DNA of 64,000 nucleotides from Streptococcus sp. S1 (GTDB taxonomy: Bacteria; Bacillota; Bacilli; Lactobacillales; Streptococcaceae). Made by a program: the position numbers and the translations under genes. Positions 48,331-57,930 of the stretch are shown in pieces (positions within the stretch are counted from its first letter, which is position 1; every line of letters begins with the position of its first letter). The notes under the pieces are model-generated. The model made no database searches, was not told the origin of the DNA, and worked only from the letters and a program-made list of their open reading frames with translations. The DNA lies in the NCBI RefSeq assembly GCF_034137685.1, contig NZ_CP139418.1, forward strand, positions 1,205,001-1,269,000, given 5' to 3'.

Positions 48331-49006
48331 AAGATTAAAAAATAAAAAACAAGAGCTAGCAGGCTACCAAAAACGGGTTGTGGCCTATGCTAAGCGTCAA
48401 AAGAACCCTTTGTACATGTTGGGAGATTGGCTCTTGACTCTTTGTGCTTTGGGCATCATCCTGGTGGAAGAAATTTACAAATTTTTCCGCTACCGTTTGA
48501 ATTTAGAGAGTTTTAGCCGTTTCTTGAAAGAAGATGTACGTTGGTACCGGGTCTGGATCCATTTCACCTTGGCCTTTCTCTTGCCTGTCGTGATCTTTTC
48601 AGTTGGCATTACCAGCCAATCAGGCTCTTTCTGGTCTAATTTCTATCATCGTTTGTCTCAAGGCGTGCTCTTTAGCACAACAGTCAGCCTCGCTGCGACC
48701 TTGGTGACGGATTTTGTGGAGAATTTGCAACCAGAAACCAAGTCAGACGGCCGGAACCGGAGCACCAAACGCACGGTTTATCAAATCAGTGTGGATCAGG
48801 CAACCGTAATAGGCCTGTTATTGACCATTGTGATTCTCATGGTGGCTTCCTTCTTGTTTACCCAATCAGGAAATCAAGGGATCAATTTTACAGGGTTGAT
48901 TTTACAATTTGTCCTCTATGCTGGAGCTTTGCTTTTATATGGTTCTGGTGGACGAGTCGATGCAGAGAAGTTGCATGAAAAAGCTGATACAGAAAGGGAA
49001 GAATAA
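48320..49006 (+). CDS. Unknown membrane protein
   Basis: Not recognised. 228 residues: a very basic start (RRLKNKKQELAGYQKRVVAY), four to five hydrophobic segments (about 35-52, 80-100, 118-132, 160-180, 188-205) and an acidic C-terminal tail (EKLHEKADTEREE). Translationally coupled to the thioesterase gene (11-base overlap) and abutting the HAD gene. Confidence 0.65.
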   Translation: MESRRLKNKKQELAGYQKRVVAYAKRQKNPLYMLGDWLLTLCALGIILVEEIYKFFRYRLNLESFSRFLKEDVRWYRVWIHFTLAFLLPVVIFSVGITSQSGSFWSNFYHRLSQGVLFSTTVSLAATLVTDFVENLQPETKSDGRNRSTKRTVYQISVDQATVIGLLLTIVILMVASFLFTQSGNQGINFTGLILQFVLYAGALLLYGSGGRVDAEKLHEKADTEREE

Positions 49007-49777
49007 ATGCACTACAAGGGCTATTTAATTGATTTGGATGGCACTATTTACAAAGGTAAATCACGAATTCCAGCAGGAGAAGCTTTTGTCCATGAATTGC
49101 AGGCGCGTGAGATTCCCTATCTCTTTGTCACCAATAACACAACCCGCACACCAGAGACTGTTCGGGATATGTTGGCCACTCATTTCAATATTGAAACCCC
49201 AGTTTCGACTATCTATACAGCTACCCTTGCGACCATTGACTACATGAATGATCAAAATCTGGGCAAAAAGGTCTATGTGATCGGAGAAGCGGGGCTCAAA
49301 GATGCTATTGAAGAAGCTGGCTATATCATCGATGAAGAAGCGCCTGATTATGTGGTGATTGGCCTGGATTGGCAAGTGGATTATGAGAAGTTTGCTATTG
49401 CGACCTTGGCGATTCAAAAAGGAGCTCACTTTATTGGAACCAATCCGGACCTGAACATTCCAACAGAGCGTGGCTTGATGCCGGGTGCGGGATCCCTGAT
49501 TGCCCTTGTCGAAGCAGCGACACGGGTGGAGCCAGTGATCATTGGAAAACCAAAGGCCATCATCATGGATAAGGCTATTGAACACTTGGGTCTTGAAAGA
49601 GAAGAAGTCGTTATGGTCGGGGATAATTATCTAACAGATATTCGTGCAGGTATTGACAATGGGATTCCAACCCTTTTGGTGACGACAGGTTTTACCAAAC
49701 CAGAAGAAGTGCCGACCTTACCAATTGCACCGACACATGTTGTTTCCAGTTTAGCGGAGTGGGATTTTGATGCTTAA
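49007..49777 (+). CDS. HAD-family hydrolase, NagD/YutF type
   Basis: 256 residues. HAD motif [10 protein letters not shown] at the N-terminus, [13 protein letters not shown] (motif II) near 40, the Lys in [13 protein letters not shown] (motif III) near 180 and [14 protein letters not shown] (motif IV) near 205. A large C2 cap lies between. A sugar- or nucleotide-phosphate phosphatase; substrate unknown. Starts directly after the previous stop. Confidence 0.9.
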   Translation: MHYKGYLIDLDGTIYKGKSRIPAGEAFVHELQAREIPYLFVTNNTTRTPETVRDMLATHFNIETPVSTIYTATLATIDYMNDQNLGKKVYVIGEAGLKDAIEEAGYIIDEEAPDYVVIGLDWQVDYEKFAIATLAIQKGAHFIGTNPDLNIPTERGLMPGAGSLIALVEAATRVEPVIIGKPKAIIMDKAIEHLGLEREEVVMVGDNYLTDIRAGIDNGIPTLLVTTGFTKPEEVPTLPIAPTHVVSSLAEWDFDA

Positions 49778-50390
49778 AAGTCTGAAATCAATCAACCAAT
49801 TTTTCTTTATCTTGTCAGCCACGATCCTTCTCACCATTGGCCTAGCATGGGTCCTCTATCCCATGGAGATTCATTGGTTGGGGATTCAAAGCCGAACTGG
49901 TTTTTCGGCTTCAGTCATCATGAAGAATTTTAATGTCTTGATGAACTATTTGACCAATCCTTTTCAATGGGTGTTGAAGATGCCTCAATTCCCCTCTTCA
50001 AAAAATGGCTTGCACCATTTTGAGGCCGTCAAGTACCTATTTCACTTGGTGACGGTCGTTTTCTTGGTGACTCTACCTGGTTTTATCCAGTTTATGCGAA
50101 CAGTCGTCAAAAAAGGCTACCTGGCCCTGTACCGAAGTCTCTTCTTTTGGATGATGGTTTTACCAGTAGTGCTTGCAGTGATGACTGTTATGATTGGCTT
50201 TGATCAATTCTTTACGCTCTTTCATCAGGTCTTATTTGCTGGAGATAATACTTGGCTCTTTGATCCGCGCGTGGATTCGATTATTCTTGCATTACCAGAA
50301 GACTACTTTATGCATGCCTTTTTGATTTTCTTTGTCTTATACGAAGGAGTCTGTGCGAGTTTTTATCTATTTTCTAGGAGGAAGAAATGA
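49770..50390 (+). CDS. TIGR01906-family integral membrane protein
   Basis: 206 residues, four or five hydrophobic segments; matches the layout of the streptococcal conserved membrane family TIGR01906. It contains aromatic-rich loops ([20 protein letters not shown]). Start at 49770 overlaps the HAD gene by eight bases. Role unknown. Confidence 0.75.
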   Translation: MLKSLKSINQFFFILSATILLTIGLAWVLYPMEIHWLGIQSRTGFSASVIMKNFNVLMNYLTNPFQWVLKMPQFPSSKNGLHHFEAVKYLFHLVTVVFLVTLPGFIQFMRTVVKKGYLALYRSLFFWMMVLPVVLAVMTVMIGFDQFFTLFHQVLFAGDNTWLFDPRVDSIILALPEDYFMHAFLIFFVLYEGVCASFYLFSRRKK

Positions 50391-51370
50391 ACCAATATAA
50401 CCGATTATTAGACCCTAAAAAAGATATAGGAATGTATTCTGGGACACTTGCCATTTATCTCTTGGTGATGACTTTGGTAACCGTCCTGTGGGAAGTGCTC
50501 CTAGGCATGATCCTTTCAGGTTCGCTCAGAAAAGATCCAAGTCAAGTAACGGAGAAGCTCAATACCCTGAATGTGTGGGCAGGTATTCCCTACCTCATCT
50601 CTATTTCCATTGGACTCTTTCTTTTTAATGCCTATCGCAAGAAGGCCCTTTATAAATATGATCTTAAGCATAAGGGACGTAAGATGACACTTTCAGTCTT
50701 CTTTATTCTTCTCGCCTTTCTTGGCTTTTCTCAAGTCTTTTCATCTGTAATGACACAAGTGATTGAGCGCATGTTTGAGACCATTGGCCTTCATTCTCCA
50801 ACACCAGATCTAGGAGATACGATTGAGCGATCTTGGACTATGCTCTTGTATGCTGGCTTTTTTGGTCCTATCACAGAGGAATTCTTCTTCCGTGGGGCAG
50901 GCTTGCGAGGCTTGGAACGGTATGGCAAAATCTTTGCCATTGTCATGACGGCTATTTTATTCGGCCTCTTCCATGCCAATTTTGACCAGCTCTTTTTCGC
51001 GGGTATCATTGGTCTAGGATTCGGCTACATTGCCTTTGAATACAATATCTGGTGGGCGATTTTCTATCACATTTTCAATAACTTTGTCATTTCCCAAGGT
51101 TTGCATTATGTAGCTTATCATGTGGACGAGGGACTAGCGAATTGGCTCCAAATCGGTGTTTTAGCCATTGGTTCCATTGTCATGATAGTGGTTCTTGCGA
51201 CCAAATGGCCAGCTATCAAGGCTTATATTCAGGCCAATAAACCACAGCCAGGAGTTTTCCAGCGTGCCCTCGCTTCCTTCTGGTTCTGGTTCTTCGTGCT
51301 ATTCACTATCCTGATGTCTATTGTTCCTTATGTGATTCCGATCTTCCAGATGGCTAATCTCAAAGGCTGA
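50387..51370 (+). CDS. CPBP family intramembrane metalloprotease
   Basis: 327 residues, about eight membrane segments. The Abi/CPBP (Rce1-like) motifs are clear: ITEEFFFRGAGLRGLE (EExxxR, about 163), FGLFHANFDQ (about 205) and HIFNNFVI (about 237). Such proteases act in bacteriocin self-immunity or signal-peptide processing. No bacteriocin gene is visible nearby. Overlaps the previous gene by ATGA. Confidence 0.88.
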   Translation: MNQYNRLLDPKKDIGMYSGTLAIYLLVMTLVTVLWEVLLGMILSGSLRKDPSQVTEKLNTLNVWAGIPYLISISIGLFLFNAYRKKALYKYDLKHKGRKMTLSVFFILLAFLGFSQVFSSVMTQVIERMFETIGLHSPTPDLGDTIERSWTMLLYAGFFGPITEEFFFRGAGLRGLERYGKIFAIVMTAILFGLFHANFDQLFFAGIIGLGFGYIAFEYNIWWAIFYHIFNNFVISQGLHYVAYHVDEGLANWLQIGVLAIGSIVMIVVLATKWPAIKAYIQANKPQPGVFQRALASFWFWFFVLFTILMSIVPYVIPIFQMANLKG

Positions 51371-51396
51371 GGATGTAAAGTTGGATACATACAATT

Positions 51397-51420
51397 GAGA
51401 GGTAAGCGCCTCTCTTTTTT
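51397..51420 (+). terminator. Rho-independent terminator before uvrC
   Basis: GAGAGG (51397-51402) and CCTCTC (51409-51414) followed by six T's; ends the hemW-CPBP cluster and abuts the uvrC -10. Confidence 0.78.
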
Positions 51421-51435
51421 GATATAATAGAGAGT

Positions 51436-53271
51436 ATGAATAACTTGATTAAATCCAAGCTCGAGCTCTTGCCGACGAGTCCGGGCTGTTACATTCACAA
51501 AGATAAGAACGGTACCATCATCTATGTGGGGAAGGCTAAGAATCTTCGCAATCGCGTGCGGTCCTATTTCAGAGGAAGCCACGATACCAAGACAGAAGCG
51601 CTGGTATCTGAGATTGTGGATTTTGAGTTTATCGTCACTGAGTCCAATATTGAGGCCTTGCTTCTTGAGATCAACCTCATCAAGGAGAACAAGCCCAAGT
51701 ACAATATCATGCTCAAGGACGATAAGTCCTATCCCTTCATCAAGATTACCAATGAGCGTTATCCCCGTCTTATCATCACGCGCCAGGTCAAAAAAGATGG
51801 CGGTCTCTATTTCGGTCCCTATCCAGACGTAGGAGCGGCTAATGAGATCAAAAGGCTTTTGGATCGGATTTTCCCTTTCCGCAAGTGCACCAATCCGCCT
51901 TCCAAGGTCTGCTTTTACTACCATTTAGGACAGTGTATGGCTCACACAGTCTGCCACAAGGACGAGGCCTATTTCAAGGGCATGGCCCAGGAGGTTTCTG
52001 ACTTCCTCAAGGGGCAGGATGACAAGATTATCGATGAGCTCAAGCTCAAGATGAATACCGCTGCGCAAAACATGGAATTTGAGCGGGCAGCCGAGTACCG
52101 CGATCTGATCCAGGCCATCGGGACCCTGCGGACCAAACAGCGGGTCATGGCTAAGGATTTGCAGAACCGGGATGTCTTTGGCTACTACGTGGACAAAGGC
52201 TGGATGTGTGTGCAGGTCTTCTTTGTCCGTCAGGGTAAGCTGATCGAGCGCGACGTCAACCTTTTTCCTTACTACAATGATCCGGACGAGGATTTTTTGA
52301 CCTATGTGGGGCAGTTTTACCAGGAGAAATCCCACCTGATCCCCAATGAAATCCTGATCCCTCAGGATATCGATGAGGAAGCGGTCAAGGCCCTAGTGGA
52401 TACCAAGGTCCTCAAGCCCCAGCGTGGGGAGAAGAAGCAGTTGGTCAATCTGGCTATTAAAAATGCGCGTGTCAGTCTGGAGCAGAAGTTCAATCTCCTT
52501 GAAAAATCCATGGAGAAGACCCAAGGTGCTATTGAAAACCTTGGAAAACTCCTGCAAATCCCAACTCCTGTGCGTATTGAGTCCTTTGACAACTCCAACA
52601 TCATGGGGACCAGTCCCGTTTCTGCCATGGTGGTCTTTGTCAATGGGAAGCCAAGTAAAAAGGACTACCGCAAGTACAAGATCAAGACCGTTGTCGGACC
52701 AGATGACTATGCCAGCATGCGGGAGGTCATTCGCAGACGCTACAGTCGGGTCATGCGGGATGGCTTGACGCCACCAGATCTAATCGTCATCGATGGGGGT
52801 CAGGGCCAGGTTAATGTCGCTAAGCAAGTCATCCAAGAAGAGTTGGGGCTGGACATTCCCATCGCAGGCCTGCAAAAGAATGACAAGCACCAAACCCATG
52901 AATTGCTCTTCGGTGATCCTCTCCAAGTCATCGAACTTTCTCGAACCTCGCAGGAATTTTTCCTCCTGCAACGGATCCAGGATGAGGTCCACCGTTTCGC
53001 CATCACCTTCCACCGCCAGCTTCGGTCTAAGAATTCCTTCTCCTCCCAGCTGGATGGGATCGAAGGCTTGGGACCAAAACGCAAGCAGTTGCTGATGAAA
53101 CACTTCAAGTCACTGACCAAAATCAAAGAAGCTACTGTAGATGAGATCGTCACAGTTGGCATCCCACGAGCAGTGGCTGAAGCGGTGCAAGCTAAGCTCC
53201 ATCAAGGAAAGCAAGAAGAAGCAAGTCTCTTGATGGAAGTTGCGGAGGATTCTGAATCATACCAATCATAA
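51436..53271 (+). CDS. uvrC: Excinuclease ABC subunit C
   Basis: 611 residues: GIY-YIG nuclease domain at the start ([22 protein letters not shown]), UVR motif near 205, RNase H-like second nuclease in the middle ([19 protein letters not shown]) and a C-terminal helix-hairpin-helix ([12 protein letters not shown]). Makes both incisions in nucleotide excision repair. TATAAT at 51423-51428 ends seven bases before the ATG, so the message may be leaderless. Confidence 0.97.
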   Translation: MNNLIKSKLELLPTSPGCYIHKDKNGTIIYVGKAKNLRNRVRSYFRGSHDTKTEALVSEIVDFEFIVTESNIEALLLEINLIKENKPKYNIMLKDDKSYPFIKITNERYPRLIITRQVKKDGGLYFGPYPDVGAANEIKRLLDRIFPFRKCTNPPSKVCFYYHLGQCMAHTVCHKDEAYFKGMAQEVSDFLKGQDDKIIDELKLKMNTAAQNMEFERAAEYRDLIQAIGTLRTKQRVMAKDLQNRDVFGYYVDKGWMCVQVFFVRQGKLIERDVNLFPYYNDPDEDFLTYVGQFYQEKSHLIPNEILIPQDIDEEAVKALVDTKVLKPQRGEKKQLVNLAIKNARVSLEQKFNLLEKSMEKTQGAIENLGKLLQIPTPVRIESFDNSNIMGTSPVSAMVVFVNGKPSKKDYRKYKIKTVVGPDDYASMREVIRRRYSRVMRDGLTPPDLIVIDGGQGQVNVAKQVIQEELGLDIPIAGLQKNDKHQTHELLFGDPLQVIELSRTSQEFFLLQRIQDEVHRFAITFHRQLRSKNSFSSQLDGIEGLGPKRKQLLMKHFKSLTKIKEATVDEIVTVGIPRAVAEAVQAKLHQGKQEEASLLMEVAEDSESYQS

Positions 53272-53281
53272 GGAGTTTAAA

Positions 53282-54121
53282 ATGAACCATCGAATCGCTA
53301 TTTTATCTGATATCCACGGAGATACGACAGCCCTGGAGGCAGTGATTGCGGATGCGCGTGCTCTAGGCGCAACGGAATACTGGCTTTTGGGAGATATTTT
53401 GCTACCGGGGCCTGGAAGAGAGGACCTTTTTGAATTGCTGGATGCGATACCTATTACAGCAGCTGTTCGTGGAAATTGGGACGATTGTGTCCTAGAGGCT
53501 TTGGATGGCGAGTACGGTCTTGAGGATCCGCAGGAGATCCAACTTCTACGTCTTACTCAGTATCTTATGGAAGGACTAGATCCTAAGCGGATCGATTGGC
53601 TTCGCTCCCTTCCATTGGTAGAGAAGAAGGAGGTCAACGGTATTCGCTTTTCACTGACCCACAATTTGCCAGAAAAGAATTATGGTGGAGATTTGCGTCC
53701 AGCAAATGCGACGGAGAACTTTGACCAATTGCTGGATGATCAGACGGATCTGGCGATCTATGGTCATGTCCACAAACAGATACTTCGCTATGGCAGTCAG
53801 GGCCAACAGATCCTCAATCCGGGGACTATTGGCATGCCTTATTTCGACTGGGAACCAATTCAAAACCATAGAGCTCAGTATGCTCTGATCGATGTCGAAG
53901 AAGATGGGGTGACCAACCTGCAATTTCGTAAGGTGGCCTATGACTATGAAGCAGAGCTCCAAGATGCTAAGGACAAGGGCCTTTCCTTTATTGAGATGTA
54001 CGAAGAATTGAGACGCGAGGATAACTATCGGGGCCATAACATCGAGCTTCTAACTAGCTTAATTGAGAAATACGGTTATGCCAAAGAAGTAGCTGCCTAT
54101 TTCAATCTTTCCAATGAATAA
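53282..54121 (+). CDS. Metallophosphoesterase
   Basis: 279 residues, calcineurin-like: ILSDIHGDTTALEAV (motif I), LLGDILLPG (II), VRGNWDDC (III) and YGHVHKQ (V). The C-terminal extension (about 205-279) is helical. YfcE/YvnB-like phosphodiesterases share this design; substrate unknown. ATG at 53282 after AAGGAG, just after uvrC. Confidence 0.9.
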   Translation: MNHRIAILSDIHGDTTALEAVIADARALGATEYWLLGDILLPGPGREDLFELLDAIPITAAVRGNWDDCVLEALDGEYGLEDPQEIQLLRLTQYLMEGLDPKRIDWLRSLPLVEKKEVNGIRFSLTHNLPEKNYGGDLRPANATENFDQLLDDQTDLAIYGHVHKQILRYGSQGQQILNPGTIGMPYFDWEPIQNHRAQYALIDVEEDGVTNLQFRKVAYDYEAELQDAKDKGLSFIEMYEELRREDNYRGHNIELLTSLIEKYGYAKEVAAYFNLSNE

Positions 54122-54150
54122 TAGGTGGATCTCTTGTGTATTCAACCTAT

Positions 54151-54190
54151 AAAAAAGAAGCGGATCTTCAAAATGTCCGCTTCTTTTTTC
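54151..54190 (+). terminator. Rho-independent terminator
   Basis: AAAAAAGAAGCGGA pairs perfectly with TCCGCTTCTTTTTT after the phosphoesterase gene. Confidence 0.9.
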
Positions 54191-54272
54191 ACAATCTTAG
54201 GCTGTAAAACCCTGCAAGCTCTTTCATTTTGTGTTAAAATAGAGGTAACAGAAATAGAAAAGGAAGAAGCTT

Positions 54273-54878
54273 ATGAAATTTCTAGAGCTCAATAAAAAAC
54301 GCCATGCGATCAAGCATTTCACTGACCAACCGGTCGATCCAAAGGATGTACGGACTGCCATTGAGATTGCAACCTTGGCCCCTAGCGCCCACAATAGCCA
54401 GCCTTGGAAATTTGTGGTCGTTCGTCAAAAAAATGCGGAATTGGCAAAATTAGCCTATGGTGCAAACTACGATCAAGTCATGGAAGCACCTGTGACCATC
54501 GCCCTCTTTACAGATACTGATTTGCAAAAACGGGCTCGCAAGATTGCACGTGTCGGTGGGGTGAAAAACTTCACAGACGAGCAGTTGCAATACTTTATGC
54601 AAAATCTTCCTGCTGAATTTGCACGCTATGATGCCCAACAAACAAGTGATTACTTGGCTTTGAATGCTGGTCTTGTGGCCATGAACTTGGTACTTGCTTT
54701 GACGGACCAAGGCATTGGAACCAATATTATCTTGGGATTTGATAAATCAAAAATCAATGAAGTATTGGACATCGAAGAGCGTTTCCGTCCAGAAGTCTTG
54801 ATTACGGTTGGCTACGCGGCTGAAAAAGTAGAGCCAAGCTATCGCTTACCAGTGGACGAAATCATTGACAAACGCTAA
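54273..54878 (+). CDS. Nitroreductase family protein
   Basis: 201 residues, FMN-dependent fold: RHAIKHFTDQPVD near the start, LAPSAHNSQPWKFVVV (FMN contact, about 33-48) and GIGTNIILGF near 150. NAD(P)H-dependent oxidoreductase for nitro- or quinone-like substrates. Sits 34 bases before pepV. Confidence 0.9.
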   Translation: MKFLELNKKRHAIKHFTDQPVDPKDVRTAIEIATLAPSAHNSQPWKFVVVRQKNAELAKLAYGANYDQVMEAPVTIALFTDTDLQKRARKIARVGGVKNFTDEQLQYFMQNLPAEFARYDAQQTSDYLALNAGLVAMNLVLALTDQGIGTNIILGFDKSKINEVLDIEERFRPEVLITVGYAAEKVEPSYRLPVDEIIDKR

Positions 54879-54912
54879 GCCAATTAGCAAATAGAAGATT
54901 GAGGAGGAATTC

Positions 54913-56319
54913 ATGACAACAGTTGACTTTAAAGCAGAAGTAGAAAAACGTCGCGATGAGATGATGGCTGACCTATACAGCCTCTTGGAAATCAATTCTG
55001 AACGCGATGACAGCAAGGCAGATGCAGAGCATCCTTTTGGACCTGGTCCTGTAAAAGCTCTTGAAAAATTCTTGGAAATTGCCAAACGTGATGGCTATGA
55101 AACCAAGAATGTCGACAATTATGCCGGTCACTTTACTTTTGGTGAAGGAGAAGAAGAGCTTGGGATCTTTGCCCATATGGACGTCGTGCCTGCAGGTAGT
55201 GGCTGGAATACAGACCCTTACAAACCTGAGATTATCGATGGCAAGCTCTATGCGCGTGGTTCATCAGATGACAAGGGGCCTACAGTAGCTTGTTACTACG
55301 GCTTGAAGATTATCAAGGATCTGGGATTACCTGTATCTAAGCGCGTGCGCTTCGTGGTCGGTACTGATGAAGAATCTGGCTGGGGCGATATGGATTACTA
55401 TTTCAAACACGTCGGACTTCCCGAGCCAGATTTTGGTTTCTCACCAGATGCGGAATTCCCAATCATCAATGGGGAAAAAGGAAACATCACTGAGTACCTT
55501 CATTTTGGAAATGACAACACTGGAAGTGCCCATCTTCATAGCTTTACAGGTGGCCTTCGTGAAAACATGGTACCAGAGTCAGCGACTGCAGTCGTTTCTG
55601 GACAACTTCCAGATCTTGCTGGCCTCTTAGATACCTTTGCTAAGGAACACCAGCTTCAGTATGAAATCTCAGCTGTTGATGAAGAAACCTATACCGTTAC
55701 GATTGTTGGGAAATCTGCTCATGGATCAACTCCTGAAGATGGGATCAATGGTGCGACCTACTTGGCTCTCTTGTTGAACCAATTTGATTTTGGTGGTGCT
55801 GCTAAGGCTTACCTTCATGTGACAGCTTCACTTCTTCACGAAGATTTTGCTGGTGAAAAATTAGGTATTGCCTATACGGATGCCAAAATGGGACCATTGA
55901 GCATGAATGCAGGTGTCTTCCATTTTGATGATAGCCAAGCAGACAACACTATTGCCCTCAATATCCGTTACCCCCAAGGTACAGATCCTGAAACCATCAA
56001 ATCCACCCTTGAAAAGATTGAAGGAGTGGCTACAGTAAGCTTGTCCGCTCATGGTCACACACCTCACTATGTTCCGATGGATGACGAATTGGTATCCACT
56101 CTCTTGCGTGTTTACGAAAAACAAACTGGCCTCAAAGGACACGAACAAGTGATCGGTGGTGGTACCTTTGGTCGTCTCTTGAAACGTGGGGTTGCCTTTG
56201 GTGCTATGTTCCCAGACTATGTCAATACCATGCACCAAGCTAATGAGTTCGCAGATGTCGAAGATCTCTATCGTGCAGCTGCTATTTACGCAGAAGCTAT
56301 CTATGAACTAATCAAATAA
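54913..56319 (+). CDS. pepV: Dipeptidase PepV
   Basis: 468 residues, M20 family: zinc ligands in GIFAHMDVVPAG (about 88), RGSSDDKGP (about 117) and TDEESGWGDMDYY (about 153), with a lid domain inserted at about 190-380. Hydrolyses dipeptides in the cytoplasm. Confidence 0.95.
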   Translation: MTTVDFKAEVEKRRDEMMADLYSLLEINSERDDSKADAEHPFGPGPVKALEKFLEIAKRDGYETKNVDNYAGHFTFGEGEEELGIFAHMDVVPAGSGWNTDPYKPEIIDGKLYARGSSDDKGPTVACYYGLKIIKDLGLPVSKRVRFVVGTDEESGWGDMDYYFKHVGLPEPDFGFSPDAEFPIINGEKGNITEYLHFGNDNTGSAHLHSFTGGLRENMVPESATAVVSGQLPDLAGLLDTFAKEHQLQYEISAVDEETYTVTIVGKSAHGSTPEDGINGATYLALLLNQFDFGGAAKAYLHVTASLLHEDFAGEKLGIAYTDAKMGPLSMNAGVFHFDDSQADNTIALNIRYPQGTDPETIKSTLEKIEGVATVSLSAHGHTPHYVPMDDELVSTLLRVYEKQTGLKGHEQVIGGGTFGRLLKRGVAFGAMFPDYVNTMHQANEFADVEDLYRAAAIYAEAIYELIK

Positions 56320-56326
56320 TCCACTA

Positions 56327-56355
56327 CTCGGCCAGTTTTTTCTGGCTGAGTTTTT
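56327..56355 (+). terminator. Rho-independent terminator after pepV
   Basis: CTCGGCCAG-tttttt-CTGGCTGAG followed by T's. Confidence 0.88.
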
Positions 56356-56372
56356 CCATAGAAGGAGGACTT

Positions 56373-56957
56373 ATGTCAAGGATTGAAACCATTAAACAAG
56401 TCATTATGGCAGATCCTCAAAATAAAGAATATACGGATAAAGGAATCGAGCCACTCTTTGCAGCTCCAAAGACAGCTCGCATCAATATCATCGGACAGGC
56501 ACCTGGACTGAAAACACAAGAAGCAGGCATTTACTGGAAGGATAAGAGTGGTGATCGCTTGCGCGAATGGTTAGGAGTTGACGAAGACACCTTTTATAAT
56601 TCTGGTTTGTTTGCGGTCATTCCCATGGATTTTTATTTCCCAGGGCATGGAAAATCTGGTGACCTTCCACCTCGCAAAGGCTTTGCGGAAAAGTGGCACC
56701 CTCAACTTCTCAAAGAGTGTCCGGATATTGAGTTGACCCTCCTGATTGGACAATACGCCCAAGCATACTACCTTCATGAGAAGGTTAGTGGCAAAGTAAC
56801 CGAACGGGTCCACCATTTTAAAGATTATTTGCCAACCTATTTTCCACTCGTTCACCCTTCCCCTCGCAATCAAATCTGGATGGCTAAAAATCCTTGGTTT
56901 GAGGCAAAGGTGGTGCCGGAATTGCAAACCTTAGTACAAGAGATCATTCAAAAATAA
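56373..56957 (+). CDS. Uracil-DNA glycosylase family protein
   Basis: 194 residues, UDG superfamily: motif A IIGQAPGLKTQEAG (about 37-50), central FAVIPMDFYFPG and the C-terminal VHPSPRNQIW motif containing the His. The canonical UNG motifs are absent, so it belongs to a family 4/5-like or divergent clade. Damage specificity unknown. Confidence 0.85.
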   Translation: MSRIETIKQVIMADPQNKEYTDKGIEPLFAAPKTARINIIGQAPGLKTQEAGIYWKDKSGDRLREWLGVDEDTFYNSGLFAVIPMDFYFPGHGKSGDLPPRKGFAEKWHPQLLKECPDIELTLLIGQYAQAYYLHEKVSGKVTERVHHFKDYLPTYFPLVHPSPRNQIWMAKNPWFEAKVVPELQTLVQEIIQK

Positions 56958-56969
56958 AGGAGAGCGACG

Positions 56970-57461
56970 ATGGATCCTTATCAACAAGTTAAAGAAAAAT
57001 TAGATGAGTTAGGCATTTCATTTGACGTGGTGGAACACCCACCTGCCTTTACGACGGAGCAGGCGGATTCTTATATTGAAGGCTTAGAAGGTGTCCGGAC
57101 CAAGACCATGTTTTTGACCAACAAGAAGAAAACCCAATACTATCTGCTCATCATGGATGACCAGAAGCCATTGGATATGGATGATTTCAAAGAGCAAGTG
57201 GAAGCCAACCGGATCCGCATGGCCTCAGCAGATTCTTTAGCTAAAAAAATGCAATTATCGCCAGGAACGGTTTCTCCATTTGGTTTATTGAACAATGAAG
57301 AAAAAGATATTCGAGTATATTTCGATAAAGACATTGTGTCAGAGGAGATCATGACCTTCCATCCCAATACCAACGAAAAAACGATCTTTATTAAAACCCA
57401 AGACTTGTTCCGATTTTTAGAGTCAATTGGCTTTAGCTATGAAATTCTAACCCTTCCATAA
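56970..57461 (+). CDS. Cys-tRNA(Pro)/prolyl-tRNA deacylase, YbaK/ProX type
   Basis: 163 residues, YbaK fold. The N-terminal block FDVVEHPPAFTTEQA and TKTMFLTNKKKTQYYL (likely catalytic Lys region) are characteristic of free-standing editing domains that remove wrong amino acids from tRNA(Pro). Co-directional with the UDG-like gene, 12 bases apart. Confidence 0.85.
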   Translation: MDPYQQVKEKLDELGISFDVVEHPPAFTTEQADSYIEGLEGVRTKTMFLTNKKKTQYYLLIMDDQKPLDMDDFKEQVEANRIRMASADSLAKKMQLSPGTVSPFGLLNNEEKDIRVYFDKDIVSEEIMTFHPNTNEKTIFIKTQDLFRFLESIGFSYEILTLP

Positions 57462-57481
57462 CATAACTTATAGGAGAAATC

Positions 57482-57766
57482 ATGAAAGAAATTCCATTTT
57501 CAAGCTTTTACCAAGCTTATCAAAAAGGAGACTTACACGTTCTTGATGTACGCGAGCAGGAGGAATATGATGCCCTTCACTTAGATGGGGTTCGTCTTCT
57601 TCCCTTATCTGAGTTAGCAGATCGCTACCAGGAATTAGAGAAGGATCATCCCTATTATGTCATCTGCAAGTCAGGTCGACGTTCAGCACGCGCTTGCCAA
57701 TTTTTGGAAGAGCAAGGCTATGATGTGACCAACGTCCAAGGTGGCATGGATGCATTTGAATCCTAA
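57482..57766 (+). CDS. Rhodanese-like domain protein
   Basis: 94 residues, single rhodanese domain: VLDVREQEEYDALHL (about 18-32) and the active-site loop VICKSGRRSARAC with the persulfide Cys. A sulfur carrier; partner unknown. A weak terminator (ACCTCT-gaaa-AGAGGT-TTTTT, 57773-57792) follows. Confidence 0.9.
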   Translation: MKEIPFSSFYQAYQKGDLHVLDVREQEEYDALHLDGVRLLPLSELADRYQELEKDHPYYVICKSGRRSARACQFLEEQGYDVTNVQGGMDAFES

Positions 57767-57867
57767 AAAATGACCTCTGAAAAGAGGTTTTTTCTTTACT
57801 AATTTCTAAAAATGAGTAGAATTTGTATGTTTTTCAAAAGATATTACAGGGATTTTCCAGTCTTTCA

Positions 57868-57896
57868 TTGAAAATGGTTAAGAAATTTTGTATAAT
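57868..57896 (+). promoter_or_regulatory. Promoter of the envelope gene group
   Basis: TTGAAA (57868-57873) and TATAAT (57891-57896) with a 17-base spacer, 35 bases before the next ATG. Confidence 0.75.
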
Positions 57897-57930
57897 ATCC
57901 TAGTATGAACAATAGTTAAGGAGATTCATT

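Noticed and set aside
50387..51370. CPBP protease as bacteriocin immunity protein
   Set aside because: No double-glycine peptide, peptidase-transporter or histidine kinase gene lies nearby. The operon is housekeeping in nature.
57904..57918. Mini-ORF Met-Asn-Asn-Ser-stop before the 57931 gene
   Set aside because: No ribosome site and no terminator or competing hairpin downstream, unlike the ABC-F leader.
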